Positions 25,291 to 36,956 of a stretch of 64,000 nucleotides of DNA are shown here, in pieces. The notes below the pieces were generated by a model, which was not told where the DNA came from, did not search any database, and saw only the letters and a list, made by a program, of their open reading frames with translations. The first letter of the stretch is position 1; each line of letters starts with the position of its first letter. This DNA comes from Gonapodya prolifera JEL478 (lineage: Eukaryota > Monoblepharomycota > Monoblepharidomycetes > Monoblepharidales > Gonapodyaceae), in NCBI GenBank assembly GCA_001574975.1, contig KQ965815.1, forward strand, positions 62,481-126,480, given 5' to 3'. Made by a program: the position numbers and the translations under genes.

Positions 25291-27396
25291 ATGAAATGCC
25301 CGTTGATGGATAGGACGAAGTCTCTGGCGCGACACCGTGATTGGTCTTTGCCGGACGGACCTCTCGACGTGGCAAACCCTGACTCCACCCTCACGGTCGA
25401 TGTTCCTCCGGACGGCACAGAACGAAAAGCGGCTCGAGGCGACTCAGACTCACTCGCACGAGTCACATTGCCTGGCATTGTCCTCACACCACCCGAATCG
25501 GGCGAGTTGGAGTCCCCGGTGGACGGAACATCCACCCTTGTGCAGCAGCCCGAATCTCTCGGGTCGCAGAACCTCAATGTGTCCACTTTCTCCAGCCTGG
25601 TACGGTCGGAGGTGGAGTACATCGAGGAGGTGGTGACGGAAGTGGGCTTCATTTTTCCGAAAGGGGAAGACGGACCATCTACTGCACGGACTAAACGGAG
25701 CCGGCCAAAGAGCTGGGTATTGCTAAAAGCAAAGGTGAAGCCCCTCTCCATAACGCGTCACGTTTTCCTAAGTTCTTTACGACAGCTATTCTTTTCAGCT
25801 GACGCCGAAACGACCCCTCTCCGACTTTACAAACCGATTCGGATTCGGTCTTGCCATTTTCCAAGTCCTGACGAACATGGGCACGATTGCGGCACTTATA
25901 ACACTGAGATATAGGGTAGAGAACTTGATTTTGCAGGATAAGGGCAAGGACGACTGGCAAGTTTTGACGGTGAGTCACCGTCGATGATCGACCGACAGCA
26001 TCTCTGCGGAGAAATGCCATAGAAGGACTCACCATTTGCTGGCATCCCACCAATGACTAGGCTCTTGGTCTTCAACAGAAACTGGATTATATCGTGTTCG
26101 TCATTGCCCAGATATATCAGTTTTACCTTTACGTCGAGTCGGTGAGTGAGTTGTCACATATAAAAGGATAATCATCGTCAATCACTTTTCAAATTGCTCC
26201 CCACATCTCAATTATAGGTTGCTACTTCGAACTCTATGGAACTTCTTGGTCTCCTTGCTTTTGTTGTCATCTCGTTTTTGTTCAGCGTCCTTTGTGTCGT
26301 AAAAGAGCGGCGAATCCATGACAGAGTCGCGGACTGGTTTCCTGACTTCAACTATCGAGGCTCTGTAAGTCCGGTCCGGGACAGATCGTGTGAGATCCGA
26401 ACGGGAACTGACGCAAACCTTCACAACACAACAAATCCTTGTCGGACGCTCATCAAGGACGTATTGCAACGATATATCGGCTATGCCCTTCTGGGAGTGA
26501 ATCTCTTATGCTCGATCGCGTGGGTGTGGTTGGTCTTCAAATTGATGCGAAGGATGGGTTGGAAGATGTACAAGGCCGCCGGCGCTGATGCCAGAACCCG
26601 TCGTGAGTGTGACTGCACGCGGCACTACCATTCACGAGTTTTGACTGTCTGTGACTCTTTTATCGCTGGTTCGGACCACCGTGGACAACAGGTCGTTTTC
26701 TGCAATACAATGTCCTTCAGGTCCTTCTGCACATCGCGGGTTTCTTCTGCATCACGTTCTGGGTACAGTTCCTGCTCTTTGGTGTTGATCCAACGACGGA
26801 TATTGCCCCCGTTACCCTCGCTCTGTATCTGATCGTTCTTGGTGGGGGCACATTTTCCATTGTTGTGACGGGAAAAGTTGCGGTGAGCTTTTCCTTCGCG
26901 TCGTTGTATCATCTTGGTTTCTTAATGTTCTCAATGGAAACACAAGGTGGAAGAAGAGTCGCCTTCATCTCTCAGCGTTGTCGTTGTTTCATGTTTAATT
27001 TTAGATGGCTTCTACATTCTCCTCATCTGGTCAATGTACGATGTCAGTTACTTTCTTGATCCGACCACCAGGCTGTGGCTCACGATGTATGGTAAGTTTG
27101 ACGAACAATATCCATGCAACCCACGTTGATAAACTCTCGACTCACTCGACTACCTCACCGCTACGAACGGATATAGGTGCCCTAACCATGATCGCCGTGA
27201 CTCTTACTGGTATCCTCGGCGTCATTAATGCGTACAATTACATTCATGATCCCAGAATCCGTTGTAAGTTGTTTCGCGTGCAGTATCAGGGTGGTTTGCA
27301 CAAGCTCACCCAATGGTTCTCTTCGTAGTCCGCCAATTTCACCTTTCGTGGCGTCAAAGAACAGCCGAGAAAGTGTTACTTCCTCACAATAATTGA
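25291..27396 (+). CDS. UPF0658-type Golgi membrane protein
   Basis: The first exon is a hydrophilic N-terminus of about 155 residues (MKCPLMDRTKS to VLLKAK). It is followed by about eight hydrophobic segments, including FGFGLAIFQVLTNMGTIAAL, YIVFVIAQIYQFYLYVES, MELLGLLAFVVISFLFSVLC and YIGYALLGVNLLCSIAWVWL. The stretch GWKMYKAAGADARTRRRFLQ followed by VLLHIAGFFCITFWVQFLL is the diagnostic part: fungal UPF0658 Golgi proteins share an FGWxxYKxxGADxxxRRxYxxYQ motif before a similar helix. The last exon ends AEKVLLPHNN. Molecular function is unknown in the family; localisation to the Golgi comes from yeast work. The long acidic and proline-containing N-terminus looks like an addition. An ATG at 25306 is an alternative start. 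Exons near 26360-26450 are uncertain. Confidence 0.7.
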
Positions 27397-27627
27397 CACG
27401 GATATCTGAACAAACAAACACCTAGTATATTAAACATAGAAAATTATCGATGTATGTATTCTCAATGCCTGACTCAAGATCGTTTTTCATCCGTGCACGT
27501 GTTGAGTCTGGGAAGTGCCTGACTGAGTCGTGTGTGAGGCCTTAGATTTTGTGTCCACAGGAAGAGTCACTCACCTTCAGCCACCAATCCTTTCGAATGT
27601 AAGGAAGGCCGCATCACTCACTTTCAG

Positions 27628-29253
27628 ATGGACATTGCCCTCAGTGACGTTTCAACCGACTTATTGATACCACGACAGATGTCTGCTGCTCCACCAACCC
27701 CGATCCCAACCATGCGCATTCAGGAGAGTTTTGCGAAACAGGGGGACCTTCCTCGATCTGAGCATTCCGGGTACGAAGGTGAACATCAACTGCTTTTGAA
27801 AAAAGCTCCGTGATTTCGCACGATTGACGCTGGGTTTTCGTTGTGGCGGATCGAAGGTCTTTTGAGCGGGCTGGGAGATATCATCGGCGGCCTAGGTTCC
27901 ATTCCAGGCGTCTTCTGCTGCCCGAATCCATACAAGTACGTTTAAAATACCTTCATTCGAGTGACCAGGACGCTGAACGGGGTCCGCGTAAATTCTACCG
28001 GTCACTTATGGTGTCGGACTTCACATTCTACGAACAAGGACTGTACAACAGGGTGAAGTCGGACTTATTTCACGATTTGGAAAGTGGTACCGCTCAGTGG
28101 ACCCTGGACTCTGGCGTGTCAACGTTATCACCGAGAAGATGAAAACGGTCGACATTAAAATGTGAGTCTTTGTTGCCTTATCAACCTTGATGGCAAATGA
28201 ACCGTCTATATTGAACTCAGACAAGTCGATGATATTCCTCGCCAGAGCATTATGACAAAGGACAACGTGATGGTCATTATTGACAGTGTCTTGTACTGGC
28301 AGTGAGCTATCACGGTTGTCTTCATCGTTGCAGCGGTCAAATTGACAGTCTTCGACCGCAAACTCCGCACTCCCTAGCGTTACGGACCCATACACGGCCG
28401 CTTTCCTTGTATCGAACGTCCGGACCGCCTTGATAGAACGTACGCAGACCACCCTTCGGCAAATCCTTGGTCAGAGAGTTCTTCAAGAATGCATTGGTAA
28501 GTTGTCGAAGATCCTATCTTTCATCTGACATGTTCTCTTATCGTTGAACACTTCTCAAAAGAAAACCGGGAAACGATTGCCCACGAGGTCCAAAACATCA
28601 TCGAAGTGCCGGCTGAGCAATGGGGTGTAAGTTCAATTGCATTCTTTCCTCGATTTCAATCGTCGAAGTATTATCACTCCAAACAGGTCCGGGTGGAGAG
28701 TATGCTCATCAAGGATCTCCAATTTTCGCCCGAGCTTCAGGAGACACTTTCGGCTGCAGCAAAGCAAAAACGTATCGGAGAGAGTAAAGTCATTGCTGCT
28801 CAAGCCGAAGGTATGAACGAATCGACATCTCTGCCATTTGCAACTCTAATCTATCGAAATTATCCAGTCAACGCTGCAAAGTTGATGAGAGAAGCTTCAG
28901 ACATATTGAACACGGTGAGTGCTACCTGTTTGGAACCTCAGATGAGAATAATTTTAAATGGCCGCTTCTTAACTTAGCCTGCTGCTATGCAAATTCGCTA
29001 CCTCGAAACACTGACAAGCATGGCAAGCAAAGCTGGCTCAAAGGTTCGTAAACGATGAGTATACGTTTTACTCTGATCGATCCTGACCAAATGACCAAAT
29101 CGCGACTTCAACCAGGTTATCTTCATGCCCGCTGCTGCCGGAGGAGGCCAAGCTCTAGGTGTCGGTTCTTCCCTTGCACCACCGGCCCGAAGTAGCGAAA
29201 TGGGAGTCAGTCAAGCATTTGTTCTTGAAGGAATGGCGGACGCTCGTTACTAG
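27628..29253 (+). CDS. Stomatin-family (SPFH/band 7) membrane protein
   Basis: The reconstructed protein aligns along the whole stomatin fold. An N-terminal tail (MDIALSDVSTDLLIPRQ) leads to a Cys-containing membrane hairpin (GSIPGVFCCPNPYK). Then come TVQQGEVGLISRFGKWYRSV, DIPRQSIMTKDNVMVIIDS, RTQTTLRQILGQRVLQECI, HEVQNIIEVPAEQWG, VESMLIKDLQFSPELQETL and AAAKQKRIGESKVIAAQAE. The C-terminal oligomerisation part is MQIRYLETLTSMASKAGSK, followed by VIFMPAA. Paired cysteines in the hairpin are typical palmitoylation sites. Stomatins oligomerise on the cytosolic face of membranes and modulate channels and lipid domains. At least eight exons; the splice at about 27934/28037 joins NPYK to TVQQG. 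The start ATG at 27628 gives an unusually long N-terminal tail of about 50 residues. Confidence 0.92.
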
Positions 29254-29451
29254 CGTTAGCTTTGGTGAAATGCTAAGCTGTGCCTGAATTCGACTTTTTG
29301 AATTGGAGAGATGGATAGTATCTGAAGTTTGTGGATTTTATTTGTTGGTATCTTTTACGCAATTTACATAAAAGCAATATTGATGTACTGTAGCCTTACC
29401 TTCGAAAAAACTAGAAATCCACCCTTTTGTCATCCCATCCTTACTGCAACG

Positions 29452-31544
29452 ATGGAAGGAGTCACATCGCACGCGCCCGAAAAGCGCGCCACGGTGATCG
29501 ACATTGCCCCTTCACTCGCCAGCGTGGCTCGCGCGGAAGGTGCTGACGTCACGGGAGGTGGTGGTGACACCAAGGAGAATGCGGAGGACGCTGCTGCCGA
29601 GACACAGCCCACGCCAATGGAGGTTGTCGAGGAACACGAGCCCAAAAGCAAGGAGGGAAGGGTCTTCGTGACGGGGACGAAACAAGTTGTCCGAGAAGAC
29701 CTCAAACAAGCCTTTGAAAGCACGTTCGGATCGGTCGCGAAGATAACATATCTTTACGCCGACAAAGCGCTTGTATTCTTCACAAAACCAGAGGTGCGTT
29801 TTCGGTCCTCAATTTTGTGTGTCTGCGCTGATTCGGTGTTTGTGGTAAATATTATTCAGGCCGCTCAAGCAGCGATAATGGCGGGTTCTTTGACAATGGA
29901 AAGCGGCGATATCACTGTGGAGATACATTCTCCAACGAGACCAAGTGGTGCGGAACAAGCAATTGAATCACATGAAACACCACCCGGTATGTATTATCCT
30001 GTCCACTTTTGGGTCTATTTTTCATTCTTCAACTTTGTGTCCTTACAGGCGACTCCGCTGCAGGCATTCAAGAACAAGGGGCTCACGGCACGACTGACGA
30101 GACTCACACCAAAGGAGGTGGTCCAAGTGCACCGACGGCCCGCTTTGAAGTTTACATATCCGGAGTTCCTCTCGCTGCAACAGAGGACCATATCGCCCAA
30201 GCGTTTCAAGAGCAACTTGGTATCAACGTTCTTCGAGTCAAAGGCCGCAGTGACTGGGGATGGGTCCACTTGGATACAAGCCGCGTGAGTCTCAGCGTTT
30301 ACCCATACGGGCTTGGTTGGATGAAGTTAAGGCCCATCGCCAAAACAATTGGCAATTATAGGATCGTGAAAAGGCACTTGTCGCAGATTTCATCTACTGC
30401 CTTGGGAAGCCTATGTACATCAGTGAGAACAGGTCCAAAAGCCATCGGCCAGCGAAAGCGAGCAACACTGAATCTGCCAATGCAGCTGCGCATGAAGCTT
30501 CTCGTGAGAGTCTCTCGCACCGAGTGTCCTCGTACAAGCACGTAACGGCAAATCTTTTCTTCACCAAGCGTCACCTCAGTACCCCGACGTGCAGTCGCGC
30601 CAAGTATCAGTGAAAGGATTCCCAAAAGATGCGTCGATTGGAGACCTCATCAATGCATTCGGGGAGCTGAATCTCGGTAGTATCAGCGGTTTCGTCAAGG
30701 CTGGAACGGGAGCTGACTCAGGACTTTTGGTGTTTGAGACTGAAGAAGTGCGTTTCCCTTCAACAATAAATTAGTTGTTGGTGCAACGATTTTGATCGGG
30801 CACTGCGATCCAGGCCACAAAGAATGCCATCGCGGCGTCTCCGGTGACAGTGCTCGGATCCAGTGTGACCATCGAAAACTTCGGAAACAGGCTTCCCTCG
30901 AGCGGAAAAGGAAAGGGTGAGGCTGGAAAAGGGAAACATGCGCCGAAACCACAGGCACCAACAGAACCACAGGAAGGATCGCACGAGAGCGGATCTTACA
31001 TGGAGGTCTCCGAGCCACAACAGGCGAATCAAGGGAACGCACCAACCGACGAACAGCAGCCTGGGGCCAGCGTGGACGTTCCGAACAAAAGGCTACAGGT
31101 CTTTCTCAAGGATATCCCTGAGGGCACACCCCGGGATAAAATTATCGCAGAGATCGCCAAGTTGGACGTGGGTGCGGTGAAGGGGTTCAAGTACTTGAAG
31201 AACGGCACAACTGGATTTCTCGATGTGGATGACGTAGAGGTGAGTAGGGTAACTACACCTGGAGTTTGCCGGCACGGTTACTGAACGATGTTTCGTGTTA
31301 CCAGACCCAGCAAACGTTTCTCGACGCCGGGACTCTACCCATTCTGAACGTCCAAGTCGTTGTGGAGCGCCCTCACGATCGTCGAGGTCCAACAAGGAAG
31401 CATTACCGTCCTGGGCATTGGGCGCGAAGGCCCAGCCGTGGCGGTCCGTCCCATTGGCATTCGCAGGCTCGTCAGAGGGGTGAAAACCAGGTGCCCGCTG
31501 CCGCGGATGGAAGTGCAAATGCAAACGGAGCAAGCTGTACCTGA
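29452..31544 (+). CDS. RNA-binding protein with about four RRM-type domains
   Basis: The N-terminus (MEGVTSHAPEKRATVIDIA) is acidic and disordered. RRM-like units then follow: GRVFVTGTKQVVREDLKQAF with LYADKALVFFTKPE; FEVYISGVPLAATEDHIAQA with DWGWVHLDTS; SVKGFPKDASIGDLINAF with GLLVFETEE; and LQVFLKDIPEGTPRDKIIAE with GTTGFLDVDD. Each shows the RNP2-helix-RNP1-like order, though the RNP aromatic residues are partly missing, so RNA affinity of individual units may vary. Gln/Pro/Glu-rich linkers separate them. The C-terminal exon is basic (HDRRGPTRKHYRPGHWARR) and Arg/Ser/Gly rich, ending GASCT. Multi-RRM proteins of this layout act in mRNA processing or translation; I cannot name an orthologue. 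The exon around 30360-30590 is the least certain. Confidence 0.75.
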
Positions 31545-31827
31545 TGTTCACCAGGCGTGAGAAGGTGGGTGATGCCCCGAGCATGTTTGGAAATGTCTCT
31601 AATTTGCTGACGATAATACTAAACAGGGTTGAGGATTCAAATTCTCAGACATCATTTGCGATCGGTTCGATCACAACAGAGTAGATGGATGTACCAGATA
31701 ATTGGTGTGATTTTTTCAGACTGGAAAATTTCATAAAATAGTGTGGAATCAAAGCTTAGTAGCAGGGTGATCTGGATGTAAAAGGAGTGCATCAATGGGT
31801 AAATGGATAAGAGAACACTCACATCCA

Positions 31828-33324
31828 TCACGCCAACCTTTTCAAGACCGGTCTCAGAGCTTTCACAAACCCCACCGTCCCCGCCGTCTTCGGCACCCAC
31901 CTTTGGGCTGCCTTCTGGTTCAGAATCACGTCTACGGCACTATACATCGTGACCGGCCTTTGGTCACCCGAGCTGGCCGTTCCTGTGGAGGCTCTTGAAG
32001 CGAGCGCACTAGACGTGGACACCGACCTTGGCATTCTTCGGTCCAAGTCCACGCGCAAATGCACGTCGACCCCGTCCACGACGTCAAGCAAACCCCGGGC
32101 AAGTTTGCACGAGGAAGGGTCTGTGGAGAAGAAGACGAGGACGTTGCAGAAGCCGCTGAGGAGAAGGGCAAATTCTGGGAGGGGGGTGGGCCGGGTCGGG
32201 TTAGATGTTGGCTTCGACCGACGCGACGGAATAAATACGGATGATGTCTCATGTTAACTCACCTCCGGCTACCATGGCGACCGTGTTTCCGGGAAGCATT
32301 CCCATAAATGTGAGGCATCCGCTTATGATGACGATGAGTGGGTACTATGTCGCAAATCAATCAGCTCTGCACTGTACGTCACACGACCGACCAACACCCG
32401 AAACCTCACCAACACCAACCGCCTCGTCACAACCTCCGAATCCTCTCTCGCCGACTCACCCACGCCACTCAGCGCCGCCGCCGCTCCGCCCGTCACACGA
32501 AGTGCCGTTGCGCTCGTGCTCAACCCTTTTGACGCCCTCCGCCGCAATATATTCCACACGATAGCGAGCGTCATGAATACGTTACCCGAGGCCGTGATCA
32601 TGGCCCCGATGGCGATGAACTTGCCTTGGGCACTCCAAGGGTCGGTCATCCAGCAAATGGAGGGTACGGGTTGGGTTGTGTCGCTGGGTTGCGTGAAAGA
32701 CGATGTTACATAATTGGTGGTATCAAGACCCAAATGAAATGAAGCACGCACACTCCAATAACGCCCGCTCCGAAAACCACTGTCATGATCGGGGGGTACA
32801 GGAGTGCGATGATCTTTCCGATTCTCCCCAACGGCCGACGGTTCAGAACCAGAGACCGGAACAGCAAGAGGGTTATCATTGCGGTGGACGCGTATTCAAG
32901 GGTGAATCCGGCAGCTACTCCGATGACGATAATGCTGAGATGAGGTCGGGACATTTTCGGTGAATCCGAGTTCCGATACATAAAAGTCGGTCACTCACCC
33001 GCACCCGATAGTGCCCGCGTGGGCAACGTGAATCATCCAGAAAAAGAACGAACCGACGATGTTTCCGATGAAGAACATGACCATCAGGGTGTGGAGGGGG
33101 TGTTGGAGGACTGGAAGTCGAACACTAACAAATTGGAACCGAACGATGAGAACTCGGCAACTCTCGGACACGCTTCCAGAACACTCTGAATCCTCTCGCT
33201 TGCTTTAACTCTTTACACACCTGAACGCTAATGCATAAAACCAAAGCGCCACGAGGTTGCCCAGGACAGATATCCCAAGGGGCGCAATGTAAATGAGTGG
33301 GCTCACGGGCTCGCTCGTCCCCAT
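31828..33324 (-). CDS. Seven-transmembrane receptor-like protein (GPCR-like), copy A
   Basis: Seven hydrophobic segments are visible: YIAPLGISVLGNLVALWFYA, LMVMFFIGNIVGSFFFW, IIVIGVAAGFTLEYASTAMI, IIALLYPPIMTVVFGAGVI, KFIAIGAMITASGNVFMTLA, YPLIVIISGCLTFMGM and FALLLSGFCNVLVFF. A Cys just before TM3 (HAGTIGCG) and one in the loop after TM4 (SICWM) could form the classic GPCR disulfide. A basic third cytosolic loop precedes TM6. The C-tail of about 110 residues is hydrophilic and Ser/Thr-rich, ending ALRPVLKRLA. Start is MGTSEPVSPLIYIAP. Introns after YALAF, after GVIG, before YPLIV and before EFALL lie at the same positions and phases as in copy B (49827-51307). The Cys-Trp loop and SGFxN in TM7 recall cAMP-receptor-like class E GPCRs; assignment to that class is tentative. 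Confidence 0.75.
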
Positions 33325-35557
33325 CGGTAGCGCGTCTCAGATGGTAGAGGTGGGCGGTTGATCGTTGTTTGGCGCCGTTATTGCTCTTTGGGAGACGTTG
33401 TTCGGGTCTGTTGCACGCAAGGATCCCGCGGGCGCGGCGAACAGTTCACGCCAGACGCGCAGGAGAGACAGCACGAGGCCTGAGGGCAGCGGGACGGTGT
33501 TGCACAGGGAAGGCAGAAACGTTCCACCGCGTGTCCTGTGTTTATGTGTTGCACTGATCAGGTCCAAGGAAGAAAGGAGGTCAAGGTGGACCGTCCTTTC
33601 TGCCTGAGGGTCTGGGCCGGATAAACTCGGAAGATCTTGTCTTCCCTTCGCCGCATGGGGCTGCACAAGCAACTGATACATCTGTGGCTTCCTTCAAGCC
33701 AAAAGGTACCCTTTCAAGTCACTGAACTTTGGGGTGGCGGCCTGTCAGGCAGGGCAGACGATGCCACATATGTTGTACGGCGCCCAAAGCCTCGCTTTTC
33801 AAATGTTTTGTACCGCATATATCCCGAATCAGTACTTTTGCTCTTTAATGGACTATGTGCTCATAGAAAAGCTTTTTGAGGGTGCCGTTTTCCTGGTGGG
33901 AAAACCTCAACGAATTCTAAGACCAATTGTCACCGTGCACTTACGAGCTGTGTGTCAAAAGTTCTCTATGATGTATCTTATCAGTTCTGTTATGTTACTC
34001 AGGGTATTTCCCTCCTGCACAAAATGGATGAATCGATTTAGCCGTCAATCTTTCGTCCTTCGCTGAGCTTCGCGGAGCGCATTGATGCGCAAAATCAAGT
34101 GTCAACCCTCTGTCTTGAATCATACAGCTACGTTTGGGTTCCTCGAATAAAGCTTTTGCGAGTAGTTCTCCGAAAAGCTTCAATCCTGCCGATTCCATCA
34201 CGGGTCCAACGAGTGGTGAAATAGCTTCAAGGCTGCCGGAGAGTCCATTTTCAAGGGATTGCGCACAAATTAATAGAGAGACTTTTTGTGTTTTCCCTCT
34301 CGTTCTCGTTTTCGCCGAATTGTCCTTGTACCAATAAGTGCCAGTAATTTGTGCACTTCGCCTCACTTTTTACTCTTGCACCCAACAAAATTCACAGAGT
34401 CGAAGTCCAAATTCACTTTCGTCATTCCTTGCAGATGTACAACTGAACTTGTGACCACTATTGACAAGCAACATCTCGTCGTTCCGGACGTTCAATGGAG
34501 GTACCTTTCAAAGGTTTTTTTATCCGCTCAATCTCAGTCCACGAACCATCGGAGGTGTTGTTGCAGCTTTAAATCTCACGTCAACGCAGAAGCAGAAGCT
34601 TGCAGAAGCCATGAAGATCCCAGCCGAGAAGTTCACAAAAAGGCTCATACTCACAACCCCATCAGTGAACAAATTGATGGTGGGGAGACCCACTCGGGAT
34701 CGGAGAATTTGAGACAATGTGAACATGCAGCTTCCTGGCCTATCAATATAGTGTTGGTTCATCCCCATGACAATTTGAAGCAGTATAGTGGATATATTTT
34801 GTTCGAGAAGTCACTGCTTTCCAAATAATCCGTCCATTGGGTTTGGCCACTATTTTCTTGGTCATGTTTTTTCTTGACGGGGAAAGATCGGCTCAGATAA
34901 CACTGATAGAAATCGCATGGGTCTGGGAACAATTGACGATCGCGACTGATTTGTTCACGAGTCAGCAACTGTTCCTTGGGACCCAAAAGCCACAGCCCAG
35001 CTTGCCATGTCAATTTATTTGAAGCAATCGATGTCTTCGGTTCGAGAATTCATCGCTTTGTGAATAATCCGTTCACGACAGCTTGGTCGCATTTTGGCTT
35101 GGCGGGGAATGCAGCACAGTTAGGAATCACACGGTCGCAGCCCAAAGCCACCACCCAGCTTCGCAAACGTTTGTTTCAACTTATCGAAAGCTGGTTTATG
35201 AAGTGTTTGTGTTTGGCCTTCGCGTTTTCGGGTCTCAATATAATGTAATATATTTGCACGAAAGGTAAACTTCGACTTGACTCGATTCAAACTGCAGTGA
35301 CCGACTACACAGCCCCACGGAATCTGTTTAAGGAAGGATTTGGAACTACTCCGAATGCGTTCGACGAATTCGTTGAGTTGGGCGGTGATGGCGGTGATTC
35401 CTTGAAAAGGGTGGGGAAGGACCCGACGAACCGAAAAATTTAAGGATATCCCGGAACGGTTCTCCGAACGCTTCTGCTCTTCTAAACTTATAAAAGACGA
35501 TCAGTCGAGGAAGATTCCATTCGCAATCTCCCAATCGCACCACGACTGCCCTCCACC
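33325..35557. other. Gene-poor interval without a convincing gene
   Basis: About 2.2 kb lie between two divergently transcribed membrane-protein genes. I find only short open stretches on both strands (for example minus 33995-34366, about 120 codons) without domains or splice support. The 34800-35240 part contains a diverged internal duplication (see findings). Confidence 0.5.
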
Positions 35558-36956
35558 ATGTCTTCTTCCGCCGCCTCCCTCACAACAGCTCCGTCACTCT
35601 GTTCCCTCGAGAACCCGACCTTCACCTCTCCCACGTGGATCGCAGTCAACTACATCGTCTTCCTCCTCGTCATCTACTTAATCACCCGCCTGTCGGCCGT
35701 CTTCCTCAAACGCATCGACCCAAAACGATGGGCGACGTTCTCGGAGGAAGTGCGAGTCAATGTTATCTCCTATGTTATGGAGGTGAGTCTGCCCCTGCGT
35801 GCGGAACCTAACGTGATATTTATGGAGCTTATCGGACTACTTCTTCAAGATCATCCTCACCACCGCCGCGCTCGGGTGCCAACTTGCCGTCATACGGATG
35901 CTTGACCCCAATTACCAGTACAACCTGACCGAGTTTCAAATTGCCCGCACGGCTGTGAACCTTGTCTGCCTTCTGTACACTTCGGAGCTCTTGTTCAGAC
36001 GCAAACTGAGATTGACCTTGGTGAGTTGCGGATGGGCGGGGGGTGGGTGGGGGAGGGGGGTGGGGGGCACCAGGAAGCGCAGTGCTCTTGCGGAGCAAAC
36101 CCCACGTTTAACCCAGCACACACCTAACGCATCTCCCCTCGATCACAGATAACCCACCACGTTGTGACGGTCGGCATCGCCATCACGCTCGTCGTCGCTT
36201 TCGAAAACACGTTTGACCTGCACGTGACCCGTATCGGCCTCGCGTTCATGTTCCAGGCCACGCTCGAGCAGGCCACGTTCCTCGGCCTTCTCTTCTGTGA
36301 GTCTCCCCTTTTCTTCGGTGCGGGGCCACGTTCGTCATAGCTGACTGATCCCCCGGCACCCTGCAGACCGCTACCGCCCCAAAACGCAGCTGACTTACAT
36401 GACCCTCCTCATCGGCGCCATCGTGCCCATGCTGCTCAAACTGATCTCGCTCGGCTACGTCGTCGCCATGTGGGCAAAGTACATTGCGCCTTTGGGCGCC
36501 GCAAGTCCGTTGTACATTGTCATGGGTGAGCTGCATTTGCTTTGGCTATTTATTTCTCCTTCCACAAATACTCAAGGATTGCCACACACACCCACTCCAG
36601 ACGTCCTCATCCCCGTCGGCGGTCTCCTCCTCCTCTTCACCCAGGTGTGGTCCGCCATGGTCGTGTACAAGCTCGCCCTGCGGAGCAAACCGGTCTCGGA
36701 CGGCGACGCTGCCACAGCGGCTCAGCTCGAGTCTGGTGTTTCATCTGACCCCGAGTCCGACGAACGCGACAGTGATGAAACGGAGAAAGCGTTCGGCCCT
36801 GTCCACCGATCCAGCACGGCACCCGTCAAGCGATCCAGCACGACCAAATCGTTCGCGCCACTCAAGCGGTCCTTCACGGCCAAATCGAGTTGGAGCACCG
36901 TGATAAAAGATGCCGATGAGCCGGATGATATTGGGGATTTCAGGATGAAGGTGTGA
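35558..36956 (+). CDS. Multi-spanning membrane protein, TLC-domain-like
   Basis: Five or six exons encode about 360 residues. MSSSAASLTTAPSLCSLENP is followed by helices WIAVNYIVFLLVIYLITRL, IILTTAALGCQLAVIRML, ARTAVNLVCLLYTSELLF, ITHHVVTVGIAITLVVAF, IGLAFMFQATLEQATFLGLL, LIGAIVPMLLKLISLGYVV and a last helix ending TQVWSAMVVYKLAL. The order EVRVNVISYVME, then ELLFRRKLRL, then THHVVTV resembles TLC (TRAM-LAG1-CLN8) proteins of the TMEM56 type, where the His pair sits in the conserved HHxxT helix; this is a family-level guess. The cytosolic tail is Ser/Thr/Lys rich with three tandem KRSxTxKSF-like repeats (HRSSTAPVKRSSTTKS, LKRSFTAKS). The first intron ends at about 35850 so that SYVME joins IILTT. 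Confidence 0.6.
36034..36067 (+). other. G-rich tract with G-quadruplex potential inside an intron
   Basis: Beginning 13 bases after the donor GTGAGT there are runs of at least three G separated by one base (GGGCGGGGGGTGGGTGGGGG, continuing to 36067). Five or more G-runs on the coding strand could form a quadruplex in DNA or in the pre-mRNA. Confidence 0.6.

Noticed and set aside
24828-25751. Minus-strand open stretch of 307 codons
   Set aside because: Antisense to the UPF0658 first exon and to the intergenic space; no domain and no splice pattern.
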